In this document: one piece after another, positions 10,876 through 22,990 of the stretch
Position numbering within the stretch: position 1 is the stretch's first letter
Layout of the letters: every line of letters begins with the position of its first letter
Assembly (NCBI GenBank): GCA_947000775.1
Contig: CAMQGK010000110.1
Span: forward strand, 21,239,501 to 21,303,500
Direction: 5' to 3'
Length of the DNA stretch: 64,000 nt
From: Pterois miles
Taxonomy: Eukaryota > Chordata > Actinopteri > Perciformes > Scorpaenidae
Notes under the pieces: model-generated
Databases searched by the model: none
Seen by the model: the letters and a program-made list of their open reading frames with translations, nothing else
Told to the model about the DNA's origin: nothing
Position numbers and translations under genes: made by a program

Positions 10876-12919
10876 GTCATGTGACTTCTCTTTTGCATCA
10901 ACCGTTTTCTGCTTTTATCCATTTCTGAGTGCATGAAAAAACTTTACATATATACTGTACATTGTTCTTCAGCTCAGAAATTATTGCCATGTTCAGGAAG
11001 AAAAGAGGAAGCCAGAAGTCCCAAAGAGAGATTTAAACAGATTTGTGTATATGATACTGTAGCTAAGGAAGTAGCTTACATTCTCGAATCGAAACAGCTG
11101 TGAGGTTTAAGGAAAATGTCTTATCTCCACCGAACATCCTTGCTGCCAAAGCCAGTGAACCACTGTATCACTTCACACTGCATACATGTTTCTGAACCCA
11201 GATATCACGCATGCAGATGGAAAGACAGAAAAAAGGAAAATGTAGATGAGGGGATTACGATGGGGGAGCAAACATTGCCACCCTTGGCTGCATGTCAAAC
11301 TGACTCAACAGTGTCTTCGACCTCCACATTCCTGCATGTTTGAGAGGACGAAGGCCCTCAGCAGCCACCGCCAGATGCACTGCAGCTCACAGGTGAGTGA
11401 AGCCCACAACCAGTGAGGGGAAAGATGTGATTTAGTTTAGAAAGAAGTGCTTTACATAACCCATTAATGTCTGACAAGCAGGTACACTAACTGCGTAACA
11501 GTAACTGCTAAAGATGACATCAGAATGTAAACATTCAAAATAAAAATGTCCTTATCTGTTATCCCAGCCCGTTCTGCTTCCCAGAGTGTCAGATACCTGT
11601 GCTTTGTCACAGCCACAGGCGTTCGATACCAGTGCACAAGGAACCCTTTAACCTTGGTATGCGATGCCCCAGGCTTTCCATTAACTACAATGTAAATCCA
11701 TCCACGTCAATATTACATTTCCAGGAAAAGTGCTGTGGTGACACACAGGGCTGGCAGGATGGGAGGTAGTTAGTCCAAGTTTCACTTTCACTTTACAATC
11801 AGCTGTTTGTGTCCCTTGTTCACATCGTAAAGTCATGTTTTCACTGTACAAACCAACCATGTTTTTTTCCTAAAACTAAGTGGTTTAGTTGCCTAATCCT
11901 AAGCAAATGTTTTTGTTTAATTCACAACATTAAGCATGTGTTTACCAGTGACCGAAAAGTGATGGCAAGGGGTCATTAAGCACATATTTACTGAGACTGA
12001 GTGCAGCTGCATCTCCTATAGTACTTCTTCCCTGGAATATATCACTCTTTTCTCATGATTCCCATGATAAATGAAGATTTGATTTTAAATATATAACTGT
12101 ATTTAAACATAAAATGCTGTTCTAATATTATACAGAAATGTCATTTTTTCATAATCATCCGATGATGTGGTGGTATTGTGGGGTGGTTTTTTACTTAAAC
12201 CAAACAGATCTTGCCACTTAAAATCTGTTCTCGTCTCTGTTGCTGTCCGCTGTCATTTCAGGTGACATTGTCGCGTCCCTCACCCTATTCACCTCCAGTC
12301 ATCATATCCTGTGCCCAAGTTGAGCTCATCAGAAGTCCAATCCTCATCATGTCATTGCCACAACCACCAGCATCTAGACCCCATGGGTAGGCTGCTTATT
12401 CTACTTCTGGCTTCATCACCACCTTAAAATATAAGATGTTTCGATGGGGTCTAATTGCCAGTGACTTCACATTTCTCATCCTGTTGTGCACGTCAATTAA
12501 ATATTTTTTACTCAAAATGAAGTCTCTCCTGTTTGAAATCCTCTTAAAGGTGCATTATTGTTTAGGTGGCTGTAACACCAGGACAACTGTCTGTATTGGA
12601 TGTCCACCTGTTGAATGCCACGTTGCAGTCTGTGCTCTGATTTTAGGATGAAGGTCTGTATATCCAGCCCAAGGTACCATTTATCAGCAGGCGTTCTATT
12701 AATTATAATGTAAACCCATCTGTTGCAACAGTACACTCTCAGAGGAAGTGCAGCAGGAGTTTGGTGACGTAGTTTAAAGAGCAAAAAGACGGGCGAGAGG
12801 GAAGGTGGATGGATCAAACCTAACTATAGTGGTTTTGTCTCCAAGGGGCGTGACAAAGCATGTTTATGGAGAGAAAAACTGAGTAAAGAGCTGAATGTAT
12901 AGATGCAGATAAAGACATA
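10876..12919. other. Intergenic; decayed dispersed repeats
   Basis: No gene recognised. Two related blocks are visible: about 11,640-11,745 and 12,650-12,770 share a 'cattaactacaatgtaaa(t/c)ccatc' core and surrounding words, and 11,860-11,960 carries a 'cctaaaactaag...cctaatcctaag' motif that recurs near 17,000-17,150 and 32,490-32,600. These look like old copies of a dispersed fish repeat. A donor-like CACAG|GTGAGTG lies at 11,390 and an acceptor-like CATTTCAG at 12,260, but no reading frame connects them. Confidence 0.5.
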
Positions 12920-13128
12920 CACTCCTGATCAAAATCTTAAGACCAGTTAAAAAATTGCAAGAATTTGCATTTTGCACTGTTGTATCTTAAGAAGGTTCTA
13001 AGTAGAGTTTCAAAATGCAAAAAGAAGAAATGGGAACAAGAGACCAAATGTTTTGAGCAGGCAATTTATTGAAAAGAACAATTTAACTGAAATAGGCTGT
13101 TCATCAGCTGATCAAAAGTTTAAGACCA
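12920..13128 (+). repeat. Left terminal inverted repeat of the Tc element
   Basis: Pairs with 14,263-14,471 over its whole length; internal blocks such as CAGCTGATCAAAAGTTTAAG and GAGCAGGCAATTTATTGAA are found inverted at the other end. Confidence 0.93.
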
Positions 13129-13211
13129 CATCCTTTAAAAGCCCAAATCTGTGCAAAAATTTGGATTCCATGTCATTTTCTGTCAAGTAATCACACTGTC
13201 AAGACCTCTTG

Positions 13212-14214
13212 ATGGGAAAAGCAAAAAAACTCACTGCCTTCGAACGTGGCAGGATTGTTGAGCTGCATAGACAAGGCCTCTCACAGCGTGCCATCGCTGC
13301 TGAGGTTGGACGCAGTAAGACAGTCATTTTGCATTTCTTAAAAGATCCTGAGGTTTATGGAACAAAAAAATCAAGTGGTAGACCCAAAAAAACCTCACCG
13401 GCACTGAGTCGGAGGATCCGAATGGCTGTCCGTCAAGACACGGGACGATCCTCATCCCAAATTAAGGCCATTACTGGTGCTGACTGCAGCCCAATAACCA
13501 TCAGACGGCATCTGCAAAGGAACAGCTTCAAAAACAAAAAACGTCTTCAAAGGCCACGTCTCCTTCAACGCCACAAAATTGCCCGTTTGGCCTTTGCAAG
13601 GGAGCACCAAACATGGGACGTTCAAAGTTGGAAGAAAGTTTTATTCTCTGATGAGAAAAAATTTAACCTTGATGGTCCTGATGGCTTCCAACGCTACTGG
13701 CATGACAAGGAGATGCCACCTGAGATTTTTTTCAACACGGCACAGCGGAGGGGGCGCCATCATGATCTGGGGTGCTTTTTCCTTCAATGGAACAATGGAG
13801 CTCCAGGTTGTGCAGGGGCGTCAAACAGCAGCTGGCTACGTGGAGATGTTGCAGCGGGCATCCCTCATGACTGAGGGCCCTCGTCTGTGTGGTGATGACT
13901 GGGTTTTTCAGCAGGACAATGCTGCAATTCACAATGCCCGTCTGACAAAGGATTTTTTTCAGGAGAATAACATCACTGTTTTGGATCATCCTGCATGTTC
14001 CCCTGATCTAAATCCAATTGAGAACATTTGGGGATGGATGGCAAGGGAAGTTTACAAAAATGGACATCAGTTCCAGACAGTGGATGCCCTTCGTGAAGCC
14101 ATCTTCACCACTTGGAGCAACATTCCTACAAGCCTTTTGGAAACACTCGCATCAAGCATGCCAACACAAATTTTTGAAGTGATCAACAATAATGGTGGAG
14201 CTACTCATTACTGA
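13212..14214 (+). pseudogene. Tc3-like transposase, one frameshift
   Basis: Reading starts at ATG 13,212 (an ATG directly upstream at 13,209 is also possible) and runs to TGA after 14,214, about 334 codons, the normal size for Tc1-like transposases. N-terminus: helix-turn-helix (LTAFERGRIVELHRQGLS, then QRAIAAEVGRSKT), followed by a second DNA-binding region with a GRPKK basic motif. The catalytic DD34E triad is visible: Asp in FSDEKKF (codon 13,650), Asp in QQDNAAIH (codon 13,915) and Glu in DLNPIENIW (codon 14,020), with 34 residues between the last two. The frame changes around 13,735-13,760, within a run of G-rich codons, so the copy cannot make full transposase without frameshifting. FSDEKKFNLDGPDG resembles Tc3 more than Tc1. 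No other disabling stop was noticed. Confidence 0.92.
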
Positions 14215-14262
14215 GTCTGTTTTTGAGACTTTAATTTCTGTTTTAGGGGTTTTTTTGAGCTA

Positions 14263-14471
14263 TGGTCTTAAACTTTTGATCAGCTGATGAACAGCCTATT
14301 TTAGTTAAATTGTTCTTTTCAATAAATTGCCTGCTCAAAACATTTAGTCTCTTGTTCTCATTTCTTCTTTTTGCATTTTGAAACTCTACTTAGAACCTTC
14401 TTAAGATACAACAGTGCAAAACGTAAATTCTTGCAATTTTTTAACTGGTCTTAAGATTTTGATCAGGAGTG
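14263..14471 (-). repeat. Right terminal inverted repeat of the Tc element
   Basis: Inverse of 12,920-13,128. It also contains an AATAAA (about 14,320) that could end a transposase transcript. Confidence 0.93.
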
Positions 14472-14473
14472 TA

Positions 14474-17400
14474 TAAGATGTGTCACATAATATGTTCACA
14501 GATGTTTGTGCCTCTGCTGCTCTACAGAGCTCTGTATATGTGCCAGTATGTTTCATCTAATGGGCTGTCACACATCATGGTTCACTTAGTGGTGGGCCGA
14601 TAACCTCTGGCTTTATTCCTCCATGAAACCCATTCACTCTTTTCACCTTCAATCCTTTCTTTATTCTACTTTTCCTAACTCATCTTTCTCTCTCATCCTC
14701 CAGCTTTCCCTCTGCAAATCACGGCTTCTTCAACCTCGTTCTTATCTCAGTCTATTTGTCAACCACCTGCCCATCCTGACACAGTTTGTGCTTCTAAACC
14801 TTGATCCTCTTTCAGCCTGACCCACTGACTCATTCCTCTTCTTGGTGCTAGATAAAAAACAGATGTTAAATAGTTCATTTGTTCCTCATGATGAAGTGAG
14901 TGGAGTGATTATTGATACGCCCCAACTGTTAGTTCATTGTGCTGATGATTGAATAATAAAAAATGTATATAATACATTTACATTTACGTATATAATATGA
15001 AATGTTGCTGTTCCAGCACTGTGCATTAAAGGAGAAATTGTAGTTTGCTACAACATGGGTATCGTATTTGTTTATAGGGGATTGTTCAAAGACCGTGTGA
15101 TTGTCTGACTCATGTTCCTTGAATGTTTTTGTCATATTATTACTGACAGGAATGATGGCACAAACTACAAAAATAAGGTTCGCTTAAAAAAAAAAAATAT
15201 CCCTTTAACATCTTCAGTCCCAGAATCCTGCTGGTGCTCCAGTCATTGGAAACTCATGTTGTGTAGCTAAACTTTGTTCAAACCCACAAAAGTTTATTTA
15301 CAATTCTAGAGGAGATCCTAAGCTTACCAAAGTTTTTCAGGCAGATTTTTTTAGGAAATTTGTACAAAATAATGCTCAAAACATCCAGAATATTTCTATT
15401 TGGTGGACTGGTGCAGCCTTAAAAAATACATGAATTTTAATATTTGCTTCATGTAAATAGTTTCAGTCAAGACCTGGCATAAGCTGATATAACTGTTTTA
15501 CAATATTAACACTGCTTTTAAGGGGAAAATTAATATCACAGATATTGTGCACAACATGTATTCTTGTCTATGTCTAGAGGTCAGCAAATTGTGCAGTTCT
15601 AGCTCATCACACTTTGACCTCTCCCTTCATCGAAGCTGTATGTTGCCTCTATCTCATATCTATCTTCGAAACACATTTTTTCTCCCCTCCCTTTCACAGG
15701 TGCTCTAGTTATGAATTCTTAAGGGTGAGGTTGCGGAGCACAAAGACAGGATATGACCAGGTTTATCTTGTCAGGTGTGGAGTCTGTTTGAGGCGGCCTT
15801 GACCCAGTCAGCCATGAGGAACACCTTCCCTCCGTCCATAAATCATGCAGGAGGGCTACGGAGGAGCTGTGGAGTTACTCCAAGTGAGAGGGCCGCTCGG
15901 ACACATGGCTGCTGTGCTTCTGACCAGGTGTCTGGATTTATCTGTGATGAAGGCCAGATAAGCAGGAGGGAGTACAAATGCCTCACATTACAGAGAGTTC
16001 TCACACAAGGAGTGGACAAGGGCTATCAGAGGTTTTTAGACACAGTAATTACAACCAGAGCATGGTTCATAACAACAGTGCCGCCGCAGCCAGGCTTTTA
16101 GACATACTAAGGTCATTACAAATTCATGCTGTGCAGCTAAACTTTGTTCAAACTCATAGATCTTTATTTCAAATTCTCAAGTAGACTCTGAAGTTTCCAG
16201 CGTTATTAAATATTTAAGGTTGAGTTTTGACGAAATTTGTACAAAATGATGCTCAAGATACCTAAAATATTTCTCATACCTCATACTGAGGTCCACTCAG
16301 CCAAGTCTCCTAGAAAACCATCCTGCAGTTTATTTAACGCTGATGATGGCCAAGGGTGCTAAATACTACTATGAGCCTTGGTCACCGATGCTATGGAGAT
16401 TAAGTCGGTCTAACGTGCAAATTGATGCAATAGCAAATATACAACACTGTATCTTGAAAAGGGAATAAAACACATCACCACTGTTGCAGAGTTCATCCAA
16501 AATTAACCCATAATCCAAAACTGAATCAATATAGTGTAATTTGTAAAATTAGTTTCAACAGTCAACAGCGGTATCTTTATCTTCGATAGAAGATAGAAAT
16601 ATAACAGTGTCTTGAGCTTCTCCTATACGCAAGCCCTTTGGGAGCTACTTAAATACAACACAGTCTCATAGCAGTTAGTCACATAATTTGATTCGCGCAC
16701 ATTGACAAAAATTTCCCCTTTTTTTGTGATGCTCAACGCAACATTCAGCAACGTATTTTTCATGCATTTTCCTGTGAATGTCCAGCAACATGTGATGCAT
16801 GTGGCAATTTCCACTTCAGTCTTTTCAAAATAAGATTACTTAGTTAACATTAGAAAAGCATCTACTTGGTTAGGCTTAGGCAGCAACACAATAGGCTGCT
16901 AAACTAGTAGCCCAAACTACTACTAATTGAATTTCCCCTTTACTACTAATTGAATTTCCCCTCGTGGGACTAATAAAGGACTATCTTCTTCTTCTTCTTC
17001 TACTACTATGCAGTTTAGGTTAAAATAACACTGGAAGTGGCATTACTTAAGTATGGAAGTTATGGGACAAAAACTACTTACAGTAGGTTTAGAAAAAGAA
17101 GTGGTTTGGGTTAAAATAATTATGAAAGTGCTATAAATTAAGTTACATGATAAATAAATCAATGTTAACTTCTGGTTTCACAGGGACATTAACATCAGCA
17201 AACAAACTGCTGTGGGACTGGGCTGCATATACATCAATTTGACAATTTGACACTCAGAAATCAGACTTTAAAAAATACAATTTCTGTATGATAGTAGAAT
17301 GTAATTTGCTGGTTGGTTGTTCCAAAAAACTTCCAAAATCCCAGAAACAACACAGAGGACATGACATGGACCAGGATACAGCTCTCCATGTCAAGATTTT

Positions 17401-19498
17401 AAAAATGTGCCAGCAAACAGTGCTACAGTAAGTAGCACAACCCAGTTATTTAGTATCATACACCAGCAGCAACAACAGCTCAACAGAGAGATGTCATATT
17501 GCTTCCTGGTTGACTGCAGTACAGTCAGAGTGTGGACAGATTTCATCATGGCTAGCTTGCCACTCTTTCCACCCACACTGACAGATCTGACAGAACCAAG
17601 GTGAGCCTCAGACAGAGGCAACCTGGTCCGTCCCTGGTGTCCCCTGCAGACTGACAGCCTGCTCCACAGTACTCCCTCCCGGTCAGACTGCTGGACTCAT
17701 TGCTGGGTCAACCGTTCAGCCCACCCACTGCTCATATATAATATTTAATGGCACCTGTCTAAAGCTCATCTTGGATTACTACTTTTTTATATTTTAATAT
17801 GATGATTTAACAAACTATGAATCTGACCATATGTTTACAAAATACACAAATACACAAACAGAATGGCTTAGAAATTTAGACAGTGCAGTTTTTTTTAAAC
17901 AGCAAATATAAATAAAAGCCAAGATGACAGTGATATACCGGCAACAGGAGTACCAGGGCATCACAAATACTGCCGAGGTCATGGACCCTAATGGCTGCAA
18001 AAATATTCCCTTTTGGACATCAGAAACAGTTTTCAATCATGCTAACCCCTTAAGTACACTAAATTGCAGTTTGATACATATAGTGTGTCACACAATAAAA
18101 TGATAGTGTCCCAAATCACGATAGCAGATGTGGATGTATCTACCAGTTGTGTGCTGTTGCTGCTGAGTTGCTTTTTTCAGTCTGGAACACACAAAACAGA
18201 TAGCGAGGGTTTTGGGTTTCGCCTCCAAGCTTCAAAGACAGACTTATGCTGAAACCGAATGAGCAGGACTGGACCTCTGGGTCGCAGAGTGAGGCAGGTG
18301 CAGCACGTCGAAGCACCAGACAGGCCGACCGGAAGCAGGCTGGTCAAGAGCCAGATCCCTGACCCCTGAAGTCAGGGAGGGCTGCTGTGTCCGTCTGTCT
18401 CTCCAAGTGTAGCTATGTCTCTTCTTCTCCGACTCGTGTGCATGTGTGGTGTGTTGTAGTGTTGCACAGGTTGCATAAGGACCAACTGTTGACCTAAATT
18501 GATCCTTGTCAGACATCTCTGCCTGAAAATGTACTGATATCACTTCAATAAAAAGTGAAACCAGTTTAAACAGTGAGCGAACCAACAGTCTGTGTGTACC
18601 TCCACTCTTTTTCTTCCTCCTCTGCCATCTGTCCATCTCTTCGTTTATGTTTTCATCTCATCTCCATCCTCCTTCCTCCCATTCCCTTACAGCTTAACGA
18701 TGAAAAATGATGTTTTTACAGGTGTCTCACAATGCGGATGCGATCCCTGCTTGAATGGGAATTGCATTCATTCCTTCCCTCCTCTCTGCTACCTTCTCTC
18801 GCTGCCTCTGATTTGCTCTCGACACTCGAGGCATGCGTTCAGGGAAATATATACCACTGGAGTCAAGAAGAGGGAGGGGATGTTGTTAAGTTCAGTTTTA
18901 ACTGGAGCTCAGCTGAGGATGGTGATAGAGATTTGGAGTCTGCATGGTCCCCATGACATTTACCTCTTAATTCTCCCCTAGAACAGCCAGCATTAGTTTC
19001 TTAGATAACTTTATTCATGGTTTGTTGTTTGTTTGGCCATCATTTCTGTCATTTGTGAAAAAAGCATACTCACCAAAATAATCGCTGAGATCTGGAAACA
19101 CAACATCACAAAAGTGATGACAGACAGGTTAAGAAACATGAGAGGTCAGATGATCATCAGGTTGTAAACAGGTTTGAAACCACTTTATTCAAAGAGAAAA
19201 CTGAAAATGAGCACACCTGAAATGTAAGTAATGATTCCTTATTGCAAAATGCAAAAAGCAGGCACCAGGAAGTCAGCCTGTTAACTGTGACAATACTTAC
19301 AATGTCATGTTAGCCTTTGTTATTTCTTCTATATGAGTTTGGCTAACCTGGAACTACTTACAACATATTTACAGCATGCAAGCTGCAATTTAATTTCCTC
19401 ACACTCATTCTGACATTTTTTACTATTCAAAACAAATACCATACTAAGTTGCAACCCATGCGAGTCCATGAGGATAATTACCTTGCACCTTGTCTGAT
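14474..19498. other. Intergenic; duplicated block, LINE tail, no gene recognised
   Basis: No exon is supportable. A block near 15,243-15,415 recurs in direct orientation near 16,109-16,285 (shared core 'gctaaactttgttcaaac' and 'aatttgtacaaaat'). A LINE-like 3' tail lies at about 16,925-17,000 (CCCCTCGTGGGACTAATAAAGG plus CTT repeats). A unique, GC-moderate block at 15,750-16,110 could be conserved non-coding DNA. 18,240-18,640 and 18,720-18,980 are unique sequence with short open frames that have no family resemblance. Confidence 0.5.
16925..17000 (+). repeat. LINE-like 3' tail with (TTC)n
   Basis: The segment ends in CCCCTCGTGGGACTAATAAAGG followed by a run of CTT. The preceding 18 bases (ACTACTAATTGAATTTCCCC) are locally duplicated. 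The same tail occurs at 5228-5278. Such stem-like GGGG/CCCC followed by a short tandem repeat is the 3' end style of L2-type LINEs and of SINEs that borrow it. Confidence 0.55.
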
Positions 19499-20180
19499 CG
19501 TGTGATCTGACCAGGTTGCAACCTCCAGTTCTAAGAAGTGACGTCAGTGCTGAAGTGCCTTAAACTTGCATCCTTTCTAACAGCCAGCAGGGGGCGACTC
19601 CTCTGGTTGCAAAAAGAAGTCTGCTTGTATAGAAGTCTATGAGAAAATGCGCCTACTTCTCACTTGATTTATTACCTCAGTAAACATTGTAAACATGAGT
19701 TTATCTAGTTTCTAGTCTTCTTCAATAAAGCATGATGTTTATTTAGAGTCAGCTGGGGAGCAACTTGGGGGCTCAGTGTCTCACTCAAGGACACTTGCAG
19801 ACTATAGGAGCTGGGGATTGAACTCCCAACCTTGTGGTTAAAGGACTCACTCTACCCACTGAGCTACACCACCCCACTACTTTAGGGCCTGGCTACCTTG
19901 TGACTGACAGGTCGTTAACACGCCGTTGTCCTGTCTGGGATTTCTCTATGTTTTTGTCTTCCAACTTCAACCCTGTCACAGTGTGTTCGTGAAAGTTAAT
20001 TGTAACGTTTTGGTTGCCCATAACTGTCATCAGCATTCAGTTGTACTTGGTTCCACCCTTTCCTGTCACTTCTGGTTATAAAAAGCCAAGATGGCGACAG
20101 CCAAAATGTCAGATTCGAGGCTTCAGAATTGGAGATGGCAACCGAATGAGGTCATAGTGACTACTCTTATAAACAGTCTA
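19499..20180. repeat. Dispersed fish repeat, split by a SINE
   Basis: The blocks at 19,499-19,735 ('cagcagggggcgactcc', 'gtctatgagaaaatg', 'aaacattgtaaacatgag') and 19,880-20,180 ('cttctggttataaaaagcc', 'aagatggcgacagcc') are typical of a medium-reiteration fish repeat. An inverted relative of the first block lies at 22,790-22,990. A minus-strand SINE (19,749-19,877) separates the two parts. No coding potential. Class unknown. Confidence 0.55.
19749..19877 (-). mobile_element. tRNA-derived SINE, minus strand
   Basis: On the minus strand the sequence starts GGGGTGGTGTAGCTCAGTGG (A box TAGCTCAGTGGGTAGAG) and continues to a B box, GAGTTCAATCCCC, the internal Pol III promoter layout of a tRNA. 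It is followed by 'tgtccttgagtgagacactg', a block common to fish SINEs. The tail is short and the ends lack a clear duplication. It is not a functional tRNA because the arms after the B box do not close a cloverleaf. Confidence 0.7.
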
Positions 20181-20263
20181 TGAATCAGACCTCAACCAAT
20201 GTTGCCATATTCAGCAACTTTCAGCAATTAACTGTACAATTAATGGACACAATGGGTACTAGG

Positions 20264-20375
20264 GCGTTGGTGGTTAGCATAGCTGTCTTCCAAGCAGTTG
20301 ACCCGCGTTCGATTCCCGGCCAATGCAGTTACTGTCCCCTCTGGGGATTAATAAAGGCTTATCTTATCTTATCTT
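20264..20375 (+). mobile_element. SINE with tRNA-Gly(TCC)-like head and LINE-like tail
   Basis: 20,264-20,327 closely matches vertebrate tRNA-Gly with anticodon TCC (anticodon at 20,289-20,291 in the loop CTTCCAA; B box GTTCGATTCCC; closing CCAATGCA) except for a deletion in the D arm and a few substitutions. It is followed directly by CCCCTCTGGGGATTAATAAAGG and (CTTAT)n, almost the same tail as the LINE end at 29,655-29,720. Possible 6-bp flanking duplication ACAATG (20,249-20,254 and 20,376-20,381). The deleted D arm means a working tRNA is unlikely; an amplified SINE or a single retro-fusion of tRNA and LINE tail both fit. Confidence 0.75.
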
Positions 20376-20381
20376 ACAATG

Positions 20382-22789
20382 TTATTATTACAGACTCAAC
20401 TCATAATTAACTGGAATTATCTTTGATTTTTGTGGCTCTGTCAAACTCCCAGGAAACTATTTTAGTGCAGCCAAAAAAATCTGCCTTTAACTGCATCCAT
20501 CACTCAAATTCCAGTCCAGGCCGGCAGGGTAGCAGCAGAGTAAACATCCATCACTGATGGTCAGCTGTTGATGAGCCAACAGACAAGAAACAAGCCCAGA
20601 GGAGAGGACAGAAAGACTGAAACAGCCTGTGAAGAAAAGGAGAGAAAAATATAAGGAGGAACCAAGTGATGAAGGGAAGAGAGAGATGGCGAGGGAGAGA
20701 GGTAGGAGCTAGTGGACAGCTGTTGGTCTGTTTACTACGAGGACATCGCTCTTCTCCAGATGTTTAGCAGCACACAGAGGAAGAGGGAGAGAGAGAGGAG
20801 GGCAGGGGCGAAGAAGAGAGAGCAACAGAAGGATGTGAGTGATTAAAGATTTGGTGGCGTTTGCCAGGTTGGATTCATCATGGTGTGTTTTATGATTCGC
20901 ACATTCAAAGTACTACATGGTCAGCAACCAGGAGTCATTGGTAGAAATGCCCTGTCCAGCACAGGGAGCAAACACCAGGCTCAACAACAAATAACCATAT
21001 CCACTGTTTCCCCTAAATCACCCCGAGAAAGAAGAAAAAAATGATTAAAAAGTAAAAATCACAGTGTGGATAAGATCTGTTAACCTATAAGTTATTAATC
21101 CTGTCCTCATGTGGAAAAATGGTGCTTTGTTTCATCTCACACGTCCACATGTACCTCTAATCTCTGGCTATATTTCCAGGTTTTGTGACCTGGGGGATTT
21201 TTCTGGCAGTGGTCTCTTTGTTTCTTCATTCGTAGCATGTCAAGAGGAAGAGGCTTAAACCACAGGATTTGGGTTTGCTGTTAAATTCTGCCGAGTGAGA
21301 TTAACGCCTGTGTGAACACATCCGCTGAATCTGAGGGAGCTGTCAGTCTATTTCAATGTAGCCACTGTCTGACACTGAGTCTACCTCCTAGTGTGCAACG
21401 AGAGGGAGGAAACAGGAGGGAAATCAAGGAAGAGAGTGACAAGAGGAGGAAATGAGTTAAAAAGTCAACTAGGGCCTAAAATGTATTAGTTTCACAAGCA
21501 TGAGAGGTGAATTTAATCCCTCTTTATCCTGTATCAAAGCCATATAATACAGCCGTAACACACTTTTGGCAGAGCTTAAATAACAGGGGAAGTCTGTGGA
21601 CTAATAATGTGTCATAAAAAAAGGAAGGCCATTGAACATGAATGATCATCAGGGGTGATATATTTAAAAAAGAAGAAACAACCCCCCCTTAACATCCTTT
21701 CATACAGGCAGCTTTGCACAAGGTTATTTTTCATTATACTTTTTTCTCAGTTCCAGATGTCTTCATTACAATTGCACATGTGTCTGAGTCTGAAAACAGG
21801 GCTGATAACAGGCGTATGAATAACTAGGGCCCATCACCAAGCGGCAGCAGTACATGATGCTCCTGAGATGCATTAACACAGGCCGCAGCCTTTCCAACCT
21901 GCCTCCAAAAAAGTAAGAGGAGGAAAAGAAAAACTGAGACAGGGAGAGGGGGAAAGAAAAAGAGAAGAGGGAGAAGGCCTGGCATAAAGATTAGATTAGC
22001 ACTTTAAAACATCTGTGAACTCGTCCGGCCCAAGCTACGCTTCCCCACAGATTTGGGCCTGATCTCACATTTTCTTTCCTCCACCTCCCCTCCCCTGCTC
22101 TCCACCGCTCCTTCCTTACTCTTTTTGTGGTTTGTCTGCTCTGTTTGTTCTGTCATTGGCCTTTTAGTTTAAGGCTAAGGATGTTGTTGCTTTATCTTAT
22201 TATCTTATTTATCTATTTTTTTTTATTAGCAAATACTGTCTGTGTTGCCTGATTTGCTTTTGCCACTGTGCTTTACCTTCATCTAAAAATGTAAAGTGCA
22301 GTGACTATATTTTAGATCTCTGGAGAATAAATCTGTCTCACCAAAAAACAGACAGTCGAGGCCGGTTGTTCAAATAGCTTTGGATGAAAATTAATCACTA
22401 CTAGGCTATTTCTGAATTCTCAGAACTATATGTTAACAAATCAACCTCATAATAAGACAGAAAAAAAGAAAGCTAATCACTTCGCGAAATCAGATACAGC
22501 TACTAGTTTTGTTACGAATATACAGTTTACTTGAGTCTCTCTCTCTGAAACATGGCAATTTCAGGTTACCAAGAAGGTTATAATTAGCTTTCATGAACTG
22601 GAAACACACTGTGAAAGGGTTAAAGTTGTAAGATGAAAATGGAGACAACTCCCAGACCGGACAACACAGTGGTAGCAACCTGCCCTAGAGCATACCCTGT
22701 TATGTGGTCTGTTTGCTTTTAATGGGACCATAATTTACTATTTGAACATCATGCTGTATTGATAATGATTGAGACCATAAACTCATGTT
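20382..22789. other. Intergenic; unique sequence, purine-rich blocks
   Basis: Nothing recognisable as a gene. Purine-rich stretches lie at 20,580-20,830 and 21,905-21,980. The block 21,180-21,640 is unique and of even composition, and might be conserved non-coding DNA, but no motif decides this. Confidence 0.4.
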
Positions 22790-22990
22790 TACAATGTTTA
22801 CTGAGGTTATAAATCAAGTGAGAAGTAGGCTCATTTTCTCATAGACTTCTATACAATCAGATTTCTTTTTGCAATCAGAGGAGTTGCCTCCTGCTGGATA
22901 ATAGAAACAAAGCAAGTTTAAAACACCTCAGCGTTGGCTTCTCATCTCAGACGCAGAGGTTGCCCCCTGCTAGCAACAATAGCATTGTAG
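22790..22990. repeat. Inverted copy of the repeat at 19,499-19,735
   Basis: Words such as 'tcaagtgagaagtaggc', 'cattttctcatagacttc' and 'ttgcctcctgctgg' are the reverse complement of blocks at 19,560-19,700. No coding potential. Confidence 0.6.

Larger units (their letters stand above)
12920..14471 (+). mobile_element. Tc1/mariner transposon of Tc3-like type, nearly full length
   Basis: The element is 1552 bp, bounded by TA dinucleotides at 12,918-12,919 and 14,472-14,473, the expected Tc1/mariner target duplication. Ends are CACTCCTGATCAAAAT and its reverse complement. The terminal inverted repeats are about 209 bp each (12,920-13,128 and 14,263-14,471) and differ at only a few bases, so the copy is not old. 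It carries one transposase gene, in two frames because of a single indel. It is inserted in intergenic DNA downstream of bmp16. Confidence 0.95.

Noticed and set aside
11340..12440. Two-exon non-coding transcript (donor at 11,391, acceptor at 12,260)
   Set aside because: Only the splice-like motifs support it, and such motifs are common; the area also carries old repeats.
18244..18981. Possible host exons (frames of 129-130 codons on both strands)
   Set aside because: No family resemblance, no consistent splice pairs, and both strands are open over the same area, so coding is not supportable.
20264..20327. Functional tRNA-Gly(TCC) gene
   Set aside because: Part of the D arm is deleted and a LINE-like tail follows directly, so it fits a SINE better than a working tRNA.
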